A stretch of 64,000 nt of DNA from Fomitopsis serialis (Eukaryota; Basidiomycota; Agaricomycetes; Polyporales; Fomitopsidaceae). Both the position numbers and the translations under genes were made by a program. The stretch lies in contig NW_025955017.1 in assembly GCF_022376445.1 (NCBI RefSeq), positions 62,001-126,000 of the forward strand. The letters are read 5' to 3'. The notes beneath the pieces are model-generated. The model did no database searches. It was not told the DNA's origin and saw nothing but the letters and a program-made list of their open reading frames with translations. Of the stretch, positions 34,985 through 46,588 are shown in pieces. The stretch's first letter is position 1; every line of letters starts with the position of its first letter.

Positions 34985-35430
34985 GCCTCGTCGGGTTGTT
35001 CATCCCGCTAACACCTCGCTCAGGTGCCCCACCCGCACAAACCGTGATCAGTGCGTACGCCATCGTTCGCACAGGGCAACCGCTCATCGGAAGTTGCTCG
35101 GTGGACTATGCCCCATCGCCAGCGCATTACCTATCCCATGACGACGTACATCGCGTAGGGTCGACACAACTCCCTCGCGTGGCGGGTCTTGGTATGACAC
35201 TAGCACATCGCGCCCGCCTTTTTGGCACCTCCGCGAACAGCGAGGCGTACATCTGCGGGACGTACAGCACGCAGAACATGCCGTGCGCCCGCAGTGTCCG
35301 CCGATGGGCTCCCCACGCCTGGCGGGTGGTCGCGGTGGTTGCGGGACGGCCCGCGCGAGGGACCACTGGACTCCACTTGGAGGTTCGGGGACTGGTAAGG
35401 CTTTCTCGAATTGGGTCTCATGATACTGCA
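34985..35430 (-). pseudogene. Relic of the 3' end of a Zn2Cys6 transcription factor
   Basis: Aligned by eye with the 3' part of the complete factor at 42.4-43.0 kb. Minus-strand GCGCTGGCGATGGGGCAT and CCGAGCAACTTCC here match ACGTTGGCGATGTGGAGT and CCGAGCGACTTCC there. The intron acceptor that is GTGCAG in the full gene is GTGCGG here, and GATGAACAACCC matches GATGAATAACCC. Upstream, GAGGCGTACATCTGCGGGA corresponds to GAGTCGTACACCTGCGGGT on the plus strand. The frame is broken and the splice site lost, so it is dead. It shows that this factor was once duplicated about 7.4 kb away on the same strand. Confidence 0.72.
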
Positions 35431-35667
35431 GCGAACGTGAGTGATTAGTGGTGTGCAAGTGGATGCGCAGTATTGTCATATTCATTTTATGGGACTTATT
35501 GAGGAACAAGATTGAGTTCGGCGACTGGCCTTTAGTGCGATGGCAGCATGAACTCATGAACTGTCAGCCGACGTACCAGTAAGTATGTGCAATTACTATA
35601 TGGAATCTCGCGACAGCAGCCTCGAATCAGAACTGTGACGACGCGATCGAGTAGACACCGGTAAGTA

Positions 35668-35668
<1 letters not shown>

Positions 35669-35709
<41 letters not shown>
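35669..35709 (+). repeat. 41-nt A homopolymer
   Basis: An uninterrupted A run bounded by CCGGTAAGTAC on the left and TGTCAGCGCC on the right. The octamer GAGTAGAC occurs on both sides (about 35650 and 35741). Could be a retroposition tail, a slippage tract or an assembly artefact. Confidence 0.9.
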
Positions 35710-35711
<2 letters not shown>

Positions 35712-35929
35712 TCAGCGCCTGCGAGAACGGTGACACGGTGAGTAGACTACATCGCCTCCTTCGGGTCAATCCCGCTCGCAGTTCCTGATGATACCTCGCT
35801 TCAGTGCGAGACGAAATATCGGTTTCACCGTGGTTCATAGGGTATACGGAACGAATGACCACTTCAGATTCACCGCTGCGCGATACAAGTACAAGTGAAG
35901 GTAATGGTAACGGCAACACTATTCATCTT

Positions 35930-38029
35930 TCAAGTGCCCGACAGGCCCGCGACGTGGTAGTTTTCCATATCATCGGCGAAGTCCTCTGGCCACTGCGCAG
36001 CCATCCGGACGAAGTCGACACCATGTGTTGCCTTGTGCAGCGAGACATACATCGTTTGGAAGAAGTTCTATAGCAAGCACTTAGTGACGAGTTGTATGGC
36101 TCATCCTTCGCACTTACCAACCCAAACACGCCGTGGTCGCAAGACGCGCGTTGCGGAAAGATCAAACCCTCCATAGGTCGATCAATGTAATTGATGTCAT
36201 GCTGGTAGAAGAACGTCTCGAATGGCCCGTAGATCTTGACGGTTTTGCCGTTCTCGCCTTCAAACTCATACGCAACCTGGATCTTTCGCTCGCCCATCCA
36301 CTGAGGGACTCTGTACGTGTTTAGCTTGACTCCTGCCTCGGGGGGTTTGATCATGTTATCTGCCCGGACCAGTTTGTCGTTGATCTGCTGGACAAACGGG
36401 AGAGGAAGCCTTGTGACGCTAGCACCTGAGATACAGAGTGCGTTGAAACTATAGTATCAGATTTGTAAAGGGCTCGGACCACATACCAGTATCGAGCAGC
36501 ATACGCAAGCCATTAGGATTTTGATCGTCCACGAAGTTCAGGATGGTTTCTGCATAAACACGCTCGGAGTCCAAGTCGGGACGACGCAGTCCGAGTCGAC
36601 AGGCATGAACTTCATAGACTTCATGTGTATTGCCCATTGCTTTCTGTTGGGATGCCGATCGCAAACGACGATCTTCTGCTCGCTCCACTGCGGCTCCTTT
36701 CGGCAAGGCCAGGTGTTGAAGGACATCCACGATGTCTATTTGTTATCCTAGTCATGGCCATGTGTCACACAAAGCTAAGGGTCAATGACCGCTTACATTG
36801 GGTACCCATTGGAGGGCCGTCGAGGTAATATTCGGGCGCCAAGCGGAGGGCAAGGTACATCGCAATCTTCTCACCGCGCCGCTGTTGCACTTTGAGTGCT
36901 CATCGGAAGCGAAATTGCTGTACTCACAGAAGCCGGGATTCGCTTGAGTCTGCCAATAAAACCTCCAGGAAAGTCTGTGGTATGGGTATTCGTGAGACGG
37001 GTCGATGAGCTGTGTCGTGCATGGACAATTGTGATGGCTTACGGGAGGTCGTCGATGCCTCCGTGGAAGCTCGAGTCATAGCCCACTGAAATCTATAATG
37101 CAGCAACTACTAAGCCTAGTTCAAGGGCGAATGCAATGGATATACGCTTACTGTGCCAACCCAAGCCGAGAATTCCATCAGCGGGATCGTAAAGCAGGCC
37201 ATATTAACAGCAAAAGCAGCTCCAAATGACCAATTGAAGGACATCTGATGTGCTTGTTCGTTGTCGCAATCATGGCAATAGAGTATGCATTTCCTTCCCG
37301 GTTCCAGAAGACCCAGCTCTATGAATTGAACGGTGCATTGGCCGAAGGTTGTTTCCGTAAAGGAAGCAACTCACGAGCAACACTACCATCCACAAAACGA
37401 ATCTGTCCAATAAGCCGACTGTTCCAACTGATCATTGGTGAGTGTTGGTTGGAATGGGTGTCGAATGTAGGTATGCACGGAGCTTCGTCAAGTCTAAGCG
37501 GGCCACTGCGAACGTGCTTGCATTTCGTTATCTTCTAATGGCTGACGCGACCTCCAGAGGTATTCCCCAGAACAAAGCTGTCGAGAGATCGGCAATTTTA
37601 GCGCAAAGCTCAAAGGAACTGCCCTATACCTACGTATCATCACAGGCTGGAGTCAATGTATTTGTGAGCATCTGGACGTACATCCTGGAAATCAAGGACT
37701 CACCAAGGTCAATGAGAAGGTGGAAAGTCTGAGAACTTGGGTTGCCTCCCTCTTCAAGTATTTCCTTAACACTGTCATCGGCGATCACACAACTGTCGCA
37801 TGCATTCGAGAGAACGTACAATTGACACAGAGTAGCCTTGAGCTATGTTCATCCATCAGCCCACGTGGTAGATACAACTACTGAATACACGTACACTGCA
37901 AACACATTGTGGGGTTTGAGGCAGAAATTTGACCTCAGTTGCTGCACCTTTAGCAGACTGACCACCAAGACGGTAGGCGCTGCCGCCTCTGGAGATAGAT
38001 GCCCGCTCTCTGTCGGAAAAGTGATGCAT
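35930..38029 (-). CDS. A1-family aspartic peptidase-like gene, joins uncertain
   Basis: Many short exons on the minus strand match the pepsin fold in order. A propeptide-like start MHHFSDRERASISRGG, then GGNPSSQTFHLLIDLG (first active-site region), GQIRFVDGS, LLYDPADGILGLGW, GYDSSFHGGIDDLP, PEYYLDGPPMGTQY, LRMLLDTGASVTRLPLPF (second active site, LDTGAS), EFEGENGKTVKIYGPFETFF, CDHGVFGLNFFQTMYV, VDFVRMAAQWPEDFADDM and the end YHVAGLSGT, TGA at 35930-35932. The 3' half splices cleanly (for example GTAAGT...TATAG at about 36070-36115). The 5' half does not: one junction after DLG is off by a base and the exon before LLYDPADG has no AG acceptor. The first catalytic motif is DLG rather than DTG or DSG. 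Possibly a pseudogene or a non-catalytic homologue. Confidence 0.58.
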
Positions 38030-38125
38030 ACTATCGGAGGGTTCAGTTTTGCCGATTGGGAAGTGAGAGGTATGGGGCGAATCCTGGCAGCACTCTAAGT
38101 CAACTGCTGGGCCTGTAGACGTGGA

Positions 38126-39330
38126 TTACGAAGGCACACTCACCATAGGTGTGTGCAGACCCGGAGTGGAAGGATCTGGACTGGGTAAACCCGAAGATGA
38201 CAGGTCCGATAACTCGGCATCTGCGCCGTAGTCAAGATCAAGTGTAGTTTGACCATGGGTTGTTACTATGCTTAACCCTCGGGAGTCCGAGGGTTGGGTG
38301 TCATGAGAGGCATCAGAAGTAGTCTCGTCATGATTCCTCCACATCGCCTGAATTGTGGTATGGGTAAGGAAGCTGTAAGTTGAACGAAGGCGACATACGT
38401 ACACGGTCATAGGCAGATGTAAACGCAGGAGGTTTCAGCTCCAGCGCGATTGCTGAGACATCGTCATCACGAGCGCTCTCGTTCACGGTGTTGTCACAGT
38501 CAGTGCTCGGGAAACAAGGATCAGCCATTGGTTTAGAAAACAGTTGGGCAATGGACTGAGTCCGGCTCGACTCTGTGTTCGTTGGGCTTTTGTAACGTAG
38601 CTCGATGGAACCCCTGACACTGCATTGACACGGGCAGCTGGCTGATATCTTCGTACATCCCAGGCGGCTAAGCAAGAAATCCAGCCAAGGACTTCTTCAG
38701 GCCCACTCCGATAACACGTTGGCGTGACGGCTTGATCCACATGCAAATGGTAGGCTCCCTGCAGCGCCCAATGACTTCTTGCACGCTCATCGCGGCCTAG
38801 AAAGAAGAATACAGTACACGCAAGTACCCTAGAAGCATGGTCAATCGATTAAACCACTGTTCTCAATGCGTGAATCTTACCGTAACCTGCTCTCTTCAGA
38901 TGAGTATTCACATACACGTGCCTCCTGACAAGATACGAATTATTAGCACAACAAGAAAGCCCAGCATTGTGGAAACATTCCGAGCTTCTTGAAAGACGGC
39001 ATGCAGATCGGCGAGGTAAGCAAGGCTTCTGTCATCGATGAGCAAGACAAGGAACTTCTCACGACATTATCCGCCGACACAACGAGGGGTTGTTAGAACA
39101 AATGCGTACATTAGGGCCCAGCAGTCCAGCTGCGGATCCATAAGTTCTTTGCGTCGATTCAGTGGGCGGTGAGCAACACGTGTAACTTACCCTCATGTTC
39201 CACCTGTTCCTAGAAGAGCGGTAAATACATCGATCGGAAGTTCCAAAAACCTGCCAAGGCATGATGAGGCAATACTGCTGCACAGGAGATCGAGGGACGG
39301 ACTCGGAAGATATTGACACGAGTTGTCAGT
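38126..39330 (-). CDS. Unidentified spliced gene
   Basis: Coding-like pieces on the minus strand with good splice sites between some: MSISSESVPRSPVQQY and MPWQ-EQVEHE near 39.2-39.33 kb; a hydrophobic stretch STMLGFLVVLIIRILS near 38.95 kb; HVYVNTHLKRAGYG joined to RDERARSHWALQGAYHLHV at about 38.8 kb; SIELRYKSPTNTESSRTQ and FSKPMADPCFPSTDCDN; then an acidic Ser-rich end DLDYGADAELSDLSSSG and PSPDPSTPGLHTPM near 38.16 kb. One junction (around 38.65 kb) could not be kept in frame. I recognise no family. It may be two genes or include membrane and cytosolic parts of one. Boundaries are approximate. Confidence 0.3.
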
Positions 39331-40033
39331 AATCGCCCGGGCGGCCTTTGGACATTCTCTGCGGCGGTGTGTCACCTATGTAGTACTAGAGGTAGAATGT
39401 GGCAAAGCGCGCTCCGTGAATCATATTATGACTGTGTTGTTCCACTTAGAATTGGAGTTGCGGGTTCATCGCTTCCGGTAGTGAGCAAGAAGGAAAATAT
39501 CGTCAGACCCAATACCACCTATGTATATAGCATTAGCCATACAATTGCTACCCAGCCACCAAGCCGACGTACGAATATTACTGCCCTCCGCATACCGCAG
39601 CTGCCTGCTCACACACACACACCGGGAAGCGTGCCGCCGCCCGAGCAGAATGCTATTGACTTGAGGTATGCGGATGTTCAGAGAATGAGCTCGACGAAGG
39701 GTGCCGCATGCTACAGCTGCGCTGGTGGCGGCAGTGCTCTGCCAGTAGTTCCGGGTAGTCCTGACATTACGCTGATGTGATCCACTTCAATAATTGCGAG
39801 TAGGACGCCCGCCGTGCTGCGGATGGCTACGAACGTGCTGCTTCGAGTGGTCGACATTTGTCCCCGTTTAATACGAATGGCCAGAGTAACCTGCTGTGGA
39901 TCTGTGGATCTATGTATTCCAGTTTGGAAATCAGTACTTCAGATTGCCGACCGCCAAACGGTCAAAATCCAGCAAAGAAGCGCACCATTACATATCTAGT
40001 AGACGAGCTTACATAGCATCGGAAGAATTATAC
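39331..40033. other. Intergenic with short CA repeat
   Basis: About 700 bases with no supported gene. A (CA)n tract of seven units lies at about 39610-39623. Confidence 0.45.
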
Positions 40034-41833
40034 TTAGATATAACGCATCTGCACTCCCTATAAGGGAATGTCAGTATTTGGAAGGACGTTACGATCAGTG
40101 GGGATGCTTACTTTACCACCTTCTGGATCCATTTCCACTCGCGGTCCCTTGATGTCTTGCTCCTGTACGAGACGAAATAGTATCCAAGTTGCGCCACGAA
40201 GGTCTTGTCGCAACAACCATAACTTGAGGTTCCGGTGTGCAAGCGTACTTGCCAAAATGGCTGCGGTTTGCTGGAGCGTCGCAAGGTACGTATTGGCGCA
40301 GTGATTCGGCGCCACTGACGTAACTTGGAAAGCTTCCGTAGCCTCGAGTTCAAGGTGAACTCGGAGTGTAAGCAAATTTGGGAGCTCCGCTGGCCGCAGA
40401 GCGATGTCATTCTGTGTCGGGATGGTTGATAGTTACTCACGAGCACAACGGTTGGACAACGGTTAGGCAACTCACAAGAGTGACGTTATCACCACCGAGT
40501 GATTGAAAGCGATGGATTTCCAAAGTTGTCAGCTGAGAGAACCTTCGGGCTACGCAACGCCAAAGTTCATCTTCTGCATCATCCGCACGGTATTCGAGGA
40601 GGAGGTGGTCAAGATGTGGCGCGTTGATCTTGGTGAGAATCTCCAGCATCTCCGAAGCGCATAGTATAGGGGATTGAGTGTACGGCAATCGGTGTGGCTC
40701 CCATAGATAGAAGCAATGGTGTGGGGTGCATCGCAGTGACAAGCGTCGCATTGACAGGGGGAGGTGGGGATATATCTGATCATCAGGGCTCGGGAACGAG
40801 ACAGTCAGATCGTCGAGGTCCGGCCAGGGGAATCGTGCTTCGTGATCCTGCGGCCACAGGTGTAGGACCTGTCTGTTGACACTCTCGGGTATGGCGAGTT
40901 CCAGTTTTAAGACCCGTAAGCTAGGCATTCCGGAAAAGAGGGAGACGAACGGACGATGGGAATCCGGGCTCGGGCGAAGCTCACCATTCAGATGAAGTTC
41001 ACGTAGTCGGGGCCACTCGTTGTCCGAGAGGATCGCGAAGGGCGTAACCTCGTTGGGGAGCATAAGGGACTCGAGAGTATGCCGCAACTCCTTGATGGCC
41101 AAACCCAAAGCGACCTCCTGGGATGGGTACTTGCGAAGCTCCCTGCGGAAGACGTGATGCACGAATCGGAATGCAGTGATCGGGGCAAGAGAGTGAACAC
41201 TGGTAGCCACAGGAGGCTGACGCGGATTGAATAGGTAGGACTGAAGCGTGAAACTGCGGAGCAATGGAGTCGAAAGGATGGCTGCGAGGGTATCCCATCC
41301 TATCCCGTGTATCTCCCGACAATGGAAGGACAGGTGTACCAAGCGCAAACGAGGCATGGCCGGCAGCGTAATCCTGAGGAACGCAGGGTCCATGGTGCCA
41401 CATAGCAACGGATCGCTGGTGAAGCGGGGTACAGTGGACGACCTGGGTAGCCAAGCTCGCATCGCAATTCTGTCCGGGCACTCGTCTATCAAAAACAGAC
41501 AGCTACACAAGTTGGACGGTCAGGTTGTAATGCGAGACTGTAGGTTGTTCGACAAACCATACGTAGGGCCATAAGGATTGTGGAAGAAACCGCTCTGCGC
41601 TGATCGGTTCCTTCACGATAACAGAGCAGCTCTTGAAAAGCACGGGTTTAGTTTCTGTTCGCACCCATCCGCATGTCATGGACAACGGACGCAGGCCACC
41701 ATTGGGCCGTAGGTACTCGAATACTTGCAGTAGGACATCTGTGTTCAGGTGGCGGAAGCTATGGCAGTCTGAGAATCAGATAAGAGACTCCTCCAGCTGT
41801 CAGTGCAACTTACGCGACAACCTCGCGCGTCAT
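40034..41833 (-). CDS. F-box protein with leucine-rich-repeat-like C-terminal part
   Basis: Likely substrate-recognition subunit of an SCF ubiquitin ligase. A tiny first exon (MTREVVA, 41814-41833) ends at donor GTAAGT. The next exon gives FRHLNTDVLLQVFEYLRP and LRPLSMTCGWVRTETKPVLF, a basidiomycete F-box. After an intron come CPDRIAMRAWLPRSS and leucine-rich segments (MPRLRLVHLSFHCREIHG, PRLRELHLNGELRP, PSLRVLKLELAIPESV, LDDLTVSFPSPDD, HLDHLLLEYRADDAED). Then FRLVQEQDIKGPRVEMDPE and a last exon GVQMRYI, TAA at 40034-40036. One intron near 41.5 kb allows two donors; GTTTGT keeps frame. Such F-box genes are numerous and fast evolving in this group. Target unknown. Confidence 0.78.
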
Positions 41834-42413
41834 TTTCACAACACTCGAGTCGTGAATCAGGCCTTCAGCTTCAGGCCTCAGGCTCAGGAATGATGACACG
41901 AGAGTCAAACGTCCAACGTTCGAGCGTTCAGAATTTCAGGCTTAATCAAGTTCAAGCTGTGACGCCGCGCCAGGAGGGTGGGAGACTCCGCTAGTACACT
42001 GTAGTAAGCGCCGATGCCATCAGACCTTCAAGCTTCAAGTTGTGCCTTCCAACGTAACGACAGCATGGAAACCGATTCAACACCCTCGAGCTGCTAGTCT
42101 AGACTGTGTCTGTTCACTCGCTAACGCACTATTTAACAGTCTATAGATCTTGGAGTATAAATGCAACAAAACATGACACGACATGACGACGTTCTTCCAC
42201 ACAGATCAGAGACAGATTCACGAGGGCGCGGGCTAGGAATGGGGCTGGAAAGACGATGCTGGGAGGAAGGACTGGGGAAATCACTGACAGGATACAGGTC
42301 GGTATCGATACAATTAAGGCTGGCGCGTTGACCGCCAACGCAAATACAGTAGCTAGTCTCGATGTCTTCGTCTTCGCCCAAACATATCTCACCACGGTAG
42401 GGTGTACGCCTCT
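41834..42413. other. Spacer between F-box gene start and Zn2Cys6 factor end
   Basis: About 580 bases with no gene. A CTTCAAG/CTTCAGG motif recurs several times between 41860 and 42035. Confidence 0.45.
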
Positions 42414-45400
42414 CTATGATGCACCGGGCCGCGGGTGCTGTTGCCCCATAGGGTTATTCATCGTGCTGATATACGTGCCCCAATCGTCCCACCTGCACAA
42501 AAACCAATCAGCACGTAGGTTGCCATCCACGCAGGAGGACCACTCACTGGAAGTCGCTCGGCGCAGTACTCCACATCGCCAACGTATTGTCTGCAAACGT
42601 CTCCTGCCCCTGTGTCCCCTGCCCAGACCCCGACTGTCCTCCCTGCCCTGGTGCGCCCTGCCCCGGCGGCGCGCTCATGGCGCCCATGCCAAGGGCGCCG
42701 GGAAGATTCTGCGGACCCGTATACGTCGCAGGCATACTCACATTTGTGAACAGCGAGTCGTACACCTGCGGGTCCTCCAGCGCGCTGAACATGCTCGCGA
42801 TCCCGACGCATCCAGCCCGCCCGCCATGTCCGCCGACGGGCTCCCCTCGTTCGACGGCCCTGCTGCTGATTGTACTTGAGCATCTGACGGCGGCTGCGCG
42901 GAGGGCCGGGCATCGTCGAGAGGCCGCTCGGTCCTGCGGTGGGGGCGTCGAACCAGCTGCTCTCAGGGCGGAGGAGACCTGTGTTGACGGCCCCGGCAGC
43001 TCGAGACCATAGAAGACATGGTGAACCCGTGCAGCGGCAGCCGCCCGAGCTCATCACTGTGAATGGGGAGCACGAAGGTGTTCGTGTCGGCACTCGCATT
43101 CGCGGGGTCGGCGACGCCCATCGGGCTCGGGACGTCCGTCGGCGTGAACATGGATTGCTGCATGGCTGTTGGCATAGGCTCGCGGCGGTGGCAGTGAGGC
43201 CGGCGGTGTCGCGCGAGACGCGTCGTGAGCCAGCGAAAGTGCGATGAGTCGGGTCTAACGAGGACGATGCGCCGGGGGTTGCGGAGGTCAGGCTCCCATT
43301 GGGACCGGGTGACGGCTCCGAGCGTGGACTGTCCGAGTCTCGGTCGCGCTTGTTGTTCGGCGGCGTATTTTGCGGAAGAGGAAGGTCACCGACATAGGCG
43401 AGTTCATACAGGATGTCCCTGAAAAATCCCGGTCACATCAGATACCCGGTGTAGATGATTGCAACGAGTCTTACCATAATCGACCTGCCGTATGCCATCT
43501 AGACAACATCATGAGAACCAGCAGACGCAGATGAGACATCGAGATGAGTGAGGCTCACCGTGGCTCGAGCATCTTGAGCATTTTCATGCACTTGTGCACA
43601 TCCGCCATCTCCTTCTGCGCGTCTGTGGAGAGTCCGCTTCGTTTGCCGCCCCATATGTTGAGCAGTAACACGATTCCACAAGTGAACATCGGCACCTGCA
43701 GGGATCGGCCGATGTCAGCCAGACTGCTTCAAACTCGACCAATGGATCAGTGGACGCACCTGGTTGTGTGGCAGAGGTGCCCCTGTCCTCCGGCACTGCA
43801 CATCCATGACATGTGTGCAGCTCCGCGCCGCGTTCGTGCATATGGCCAAACTGGGGAAGCTGAGGGGAGAGGGTTTGCGCGGGGAGGGGATAACGGTCGG
43901 TGCACGGAGATCTGGAGCTGATAGTAGGACGCGTAGAGGTTGGCAGACTGGTTGAGGAAGGTGAGGTCTTCTCGGTTCGGGTCCCACCGCACTGCAGCGA
44001 ACGTGAGCGACGAAGGGCGAACGGCGACAGTGTGGACGCACGGTGGTCAGGTACGGAATCAATCCACTTGTTGAGGGCAGAGTCGAGCTCAGCGACTATA
44101 TGCTGTTCCCATTGCTGCCCCACAAACCCAAGCAGAGCTTTACTCTTGTTGATAGAGTACTGTAAGTAGCGCCGATCAGCTATAATGTCCCTGCGTTACG
44201 CCCTAACCAGCGATCAACTCACAATTGTGCGCAAGGCAAACGCGAGGATCTGGTTCAATCTGAGGAAGCAGTTGAAGAATGTCACCAGACTAGGCTTGCT
44301 GGGAGGCTGCTTCCACGCGAGCTCCGGATCATCGTTCTCCCAGTACTCGTCGTCGCACTCAATCGGCAGATCCAGATCAAAACTGGCTCGATCGTCGACA
44401 GAATAGTTGCGTCAGAAACGTGACAAGCGCTGACAGTAATGACGAGACTCACTCTTCATCTTGTATTGCGCATGGTCGCCCGAGCACGGAGGAGATAGAG
44501 CGGTCCATGGAGACGAGCACCCTAAAGCCGAAGAAGTTCACTCGGTATTGTGCAACCCCGCGAAAGAGCTACGTACCAGAATGCGCGCTTCCACAGCTCT
44601 TCCTCGATCGTTGGCTTCGCGTTGTACACTTTCTTGCGGTGTGCGCCCACATCTTGCGCCATGCGGATGCCCACGCCGATCAGTGTCCAACTGGCCTGTG
44701 GCGCCGACGATCCTTGCAGGAAGATCGCTGTCAACTGCACGACACGTCAATCGCCGATGGACTTCGTATGCCGTCACGGCCGGACTACTCACACAGTAGA
44801 CCTGCAGGTCGTACAGCCTCGGCGGGGCGAGCATGCTCTGCCGGATCATCTGCACCTGCTTGAACCACTCCCACCCGCTGCTCAGCCGGTTGTCCGGGTA
44901 GTTAGAGAGACACACGCGGGGGTCGTCCGTGTACCGCGCACCGATCGCGCACACGAGCAGGACCGTGCTGCCGAAGCCGACGTCCTCGAGGTGGAGGCCC
45001 TTGTGGATGTTTCGCTCGAACGTCGGGCGGTGCAGGAGGGGCGTGAACGGCTGGACCTCCTTGAAGTACAGGTCGATCAGGAGGAACATGAGGCTCTCGT
45101 CGGGGAAGTCGGACTGCTTGTGCGGGCGCGGGAGCTCCTGGAGCTGCGCGGCGAGCCACTGCATGGCCGGGTCGTAACACGTGTGAGCGTGCGGTCCGGT
45201 GCGGCGCAAGGGTTCATAGTTGGAACGCGAGATGAGAAGGGATCGGGGAGAGGTAGGACGCGAGATGAGAAGGGAGGGGGGAGACGGGGAACGCGGACTC
45301 GGACGCACCGGATGCAGGCTCCTGAAGGCTTTCCGCCGCGCACCCTCGAGCAACGCAGGCATGCTCTGTTCTTTCCGCTCTGGGGTAGGTTTACCAGAGT

Positions 45401-46588
45401 ACTCCCGCTTAAGGTCCATCGCAGTCTGCACGAACATAATGCTGCTGCTCTTCCCGAAGAATCGCATAGCGGTCGGATTTAATTTAATCTGTTGTAGGCT
45501 GTTGATCAGGGTTTGATGTGCCATAACTTCGTCATCGGATGGTTCGAGGTCGTCAGGGTTCGTGGGGTGTACAGGCGGGTGGGCGGCCATGGATGACTGT
45601 GGTGCGAGACACGAGGAAGGTCCTGCGCGCGCTGCTCTATCTCCGCCCGCACGGGTCTCTGCAAGCCAAGCTTCTTTGTCGAATCTGCCGCCGAGCTCTT
45701 TGGAGAAATCGGCGTCGGGACACAGCTAATCTTGGCCATGTGTAGTGAGCAACAGAGAACTTGCGAGGGAACACGCTGCGTGCCTTCTTCAATAGACCTT
45801 CCATCTTCTCCAGACGGGATTCTAGACTCTCAACGTACCCTTTCGGAGGTCCGCGTTTCTGGTATAGAAGTCAGCGTTAACATAGTGTCCAAGTCTGCCC
45901 ATGCGATACTGTTTGAATCTGACAGTACGGGAGAGGGGCGGAACGAGCCTTTACGAGAACGACAATCATACTCAACGCGCATACAGTGGGTCAATGTCCT
46001 CGTAGGATCTGAAGGGTTTCATAGGGGCAATGGCAGAATATGCAGTCCTTCGGTGGTGCGCAAGCTCATACAGCAAAGCTGCCCGGCATTTCGCGAAGTG
46101 GGCCGGCGCGTTAAGTCTCCAATTGCCATATATATGCGCGCTCGCTGACACCACCGGTGGTCTGCTGAAATGACAAGTGCGAAGTGGTTGAGACGCGTCC
46201 AAGCAGCTGGCCTCAGAGGTTGCGAGACCGACTCGGGACAATTTGAAATTGGGAGAAGCGGGGGAGCGACGGAAGGCTGTGTGATGCTCACCTTGGCTGC
46301 CTCCATGTACGTACACTCGTAATTGTAGGTGGTGCAATTGGAGCACTTGCTATCTGGCATTGCCGCGCCATCGCCTTGCGGGTGGCTGGTGAGCACGGCG
46401 TGCTGAACGGAGAGCTTATTTAGAGCTTACATCGTACTAGATGATACGTACGTCAGTCTCGTGGGACAAGTACGAGAAAGGTAGAACGCACTCTTCTTGC
46501 GTCTGCATACATCGCACGCGCGCTGGACTCTCCTCTTCTTCGCGTTCTGGGATGCAGAGTCGTTCGGCTCGTCCTCCTGGGAAGACAT
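42414..46588 (-). CDS. Zn2Cys6 transcription factor with fungal_trans domain
   Basis: Nuclear regulator binding DNA through a zinc binuclear cluster. Exon 1 (46492-46588) gives MSSQEDEPNDSASQ then RACDVCRRKK. A 6-nt exon at 46431-46436 and exon 3 from 46374 add IRCDGAAMPDSKCSNC and TTYNYECTYMEAAK, completing six cysteines. After a 433-nt intron (45859-46291) comes the linker and dimerisation coil KRGPPKGYVESLESRLEKME. A GC-AG intron (45726-45783) joins it to LCPDADFSKELGG. The fungal_trans region includes FPDESLMFLLIDLYFKEV, PTFERNIHKGLHLED, WTLIGVGIRMAQDVGAHRK and DEYWENDDPELAW. The C terminus reads DPQVYDSLFTN, LAMWSTAPSDFQ, WDDWGTYISTMNN and ends at 42414. One frame slip near 42.8-42.9 kb is not explained by splicing. 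The regulated pathway is unknown; the P450 to its right is a neighbour worth testing. Confidence 0.83.
46431..46436 (-). other. 6-nt microexon of the Zn2Cys6 factor
   Basis: Minus-strand TACGAT between acceptor ...ATCTAG and donor GTAAGC. Joined to A at the end of exon 1 and GCGATGG of exon 3 it writes Ile-Arg-Cys-Asp-Gly, supplying the third zinc ligand. Flanking introns are 55 and 56 nt. Confidence 0.75.

Noticed and set aside
46370..46500. Apparent loss of the third Cys in the Zn2Cys6 domain
   Set aside because: A 6-nt exon TACGAT with proper splice sites restores it.
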